This document shows, one piece after another, positions 62,511 through 64,000 of a stretch of 64,000 nucleotides of DNA. The stretch's first letter is position 1; the number at the start of each line of letters is the position of its first letter. Below the pieces are notes generated by a model, which did no database searches, was not told where the DNA came from, and saw nothing but the letters and a program-made list of their open reading frames with translations. Position numbers and translations under genes: made by a program. This DNA comes from Vanilla planifolia. Lineage: Eukaryota; Streptophyta; Magnoliopsida; Asparagales; Orchidaceae. The DNA is taken from positions 16,970,607 to 17,034,606 of the forward strand of contig CM043877.1 of NCBI GenBank assembly GCA_023846275.1, in the 5' to 3' direction.

Positions 62511-64000
62511 ACTTCTGATATCATGATCTCATTATATCAAAGTTTTATTCTCTTATGTCACTCCATCTTGACCCAAGTGAGTTTTTCTCTTCTCAAAAGA
62601 CCATTAACATTTCAAGATCATAGAATCTCATATTAATAATATAATCACTCTATAGTTAATGTTAAATAATTCATCCTTATATCTTTCTACTTCGAAGTAT
62701 TGTAAAAGTGTGTTAGTGTCTAATTATTTTTCTTATAAAATATGACCTAATATTAGCTTTCTATCTTCTTCTAACTTGAGTGTCATAGTCTCATTAAGTT
62801 GCTTCATTCTTGAACTACAATAAACTAGTAAAGGGTGGTTCTGATACTAAATGTGATACCTATATCAAGGTATCGTCTTCTTGGATCACTTCATCCGAAC
62901 CTAAGAGGATTTTATTCTTCTTAAAATGTCTCTCAATATCTTAAAATTAAATATTATTATTATTTTCTCAATAACTAATGTAAAAAAATTCATATATATC
63001 ACCTCTAACTAGAAGCTTGTTAGGTGCCTTTTCTTATGTAGTGATTCTCTCTCCAAACATCATTAATCACTCGCTCGTTACTTTCTATGATTTTGAGTGT
63101 CATAATACTATTCTCTTTATGTGTTCTCAGAAGTCATTAATACCTCGTGTAAGGGCCCAACATCACCAATCTATCAAAAAAAATAATCAAAGTTAAAAGT
63201 AAATAAAATCAGATATGATGACACATAAACTATGAGGTGGGGACTTAATGATGCAATAAAATTTAAAACACATATAATACTAATAACCATTATATATATA
63301 TCATAGAAATAAAACCTTTGCAAAATAAAATGCAACCTATAAGATCTCAAGTATAGAGACACAAAACATATAATAATAACCATATGGTGTCCATATACAC
63401 ATGACACCATAATCCTCATAATATCAAATAACTTTACACTCTATCGTACCCTACTCACCTAACTAATGAGTAGAATCCTCATCTATGATGTCAAAGTTCT
63501 CATCTCTTGATATAATAAATGCATTAATTAAGATATAAATATTAGTGAGACTCTAAAAAACACAAGAAATAAATCATATAAATTAACAAAATATAATAAA
63601 TACTAAAATATGATATCTCAATATAAAATGATACCATAATAACATAAGCATAAAAGAATAAAACATGATATAAGTGATATAATATGACCAATAACCATAG
63701 ATGAATTGCCTAAAATATAAACATGATTTTATTGCTAATTTCCCATGTATTATATTTTATGGGACCTAATTCCCTTTAAACTATTATCCTTTAGATCCAA
63801 TAACTAATAGCCATATATCTTGATCGATATTCATCCAAACAAAGGGTATCCTAACTCTAACCTTTATGCATAAAGTATTAGTGACTAAAAGTGTACTTAT
63901 AATAAGGTCATTCTGAAGCTATTAATTGAGGTCATGTTATCTATATATGTAGCTGCCAACTTAATTATTCTTAAATTTTCTTCCAAATAATTGTACATGC
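62511..64000 (-). mobile_element. Candidate 5' end of a minus-oriented gypsy element, possibly running off the window
   Basis: GGTTCTGATACTAAA at 62837-62851 is the complement of a primer site close to TTTGGTATCAGAACC. It is followed at once by TGTGATACC (62852), an LTR terminus. A second weaker copy of the junction is at 62511-62525, 326 bp away, and the sequence between the two junctions resembles the start of the LTR. No coding domain was seen to the left, and the far LTR end is not in view. Confidence 0.4.

Overview
The window is a stretch of flowering-plant nuclear DNA. It is strongly AT-rich, has two intron-rich plant genes, and the rest is mostly old retrotransposons. A monocot seems slightly more likely than a dicot, judging from the SEC62 and NF-YA protein sequences and the GC-richer first exon, but the species cannot be fixed from sequence reading alone. 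Both genes carry conserved plant intron positions. No bacterial features, tRNA, rRNA, CRISPR array or organelle insert was seen.

Gene region (about 13.7-32.3 kb). SEC62, the membrane protein of the ER protein-translocation machinery, lies on the + strand in five exons (13837-24261). It encodes 358 residues, and its last intron is a GC-AG intron. An NF-YA (HAP2/CBF-B) CCAAT-binding transcription factor lies convergently on the - strand in five coding exons plus a 5' UTR exon (25014 to about 31955, 322 residues). A miR169-type target site follows its stop codon. The stop codons are about 750 bp apart, so the 3' UTRs face each other. The two genes have no functional link beyond being neighbours.

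Left flank (1-13.7 kb). A minus-oriented Ty3/gypsy element has both LTRs, a degenerate TSD, gag and integrase remains, and no reverse transcriptase (1352-6417). It is followed by a 2.58-kb solo LTR with a perfect 5-bp TSD (6558-9138) and by a weaker LTR-like block (9687-11412).

Right flank (32.6-64 kb). In order: a decayed Tat-like gypsy internal region (about 33.3-36.5 kb); a decayed Ty1/copia element with 5' LTR, PBS, gag, protease, integrase, RT and RNase H but almost no 3' LTR (37430-41733); a LINE RT fragment between two diverged direct repeats (43.8-46.2 kb); a 447-bp-period tandem duplication (47.3-48.2 kb); a small GC-rich island with a clear TATA box (48.9-49.4 kb); and a diverged relative of the solo LTR split by a 3.6-kb insertion whose ends are inverted copia-type LTRs (50.8-57.6 kb). 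The last part holds microsatellites, a long purine-rich tract, and a PBS/LTR junction whose LTR may run off the right edge.

All element ages, family names and alignments were judged by eye. Exon boundaries of the two genes were checked for codon phase and are internally consistent.
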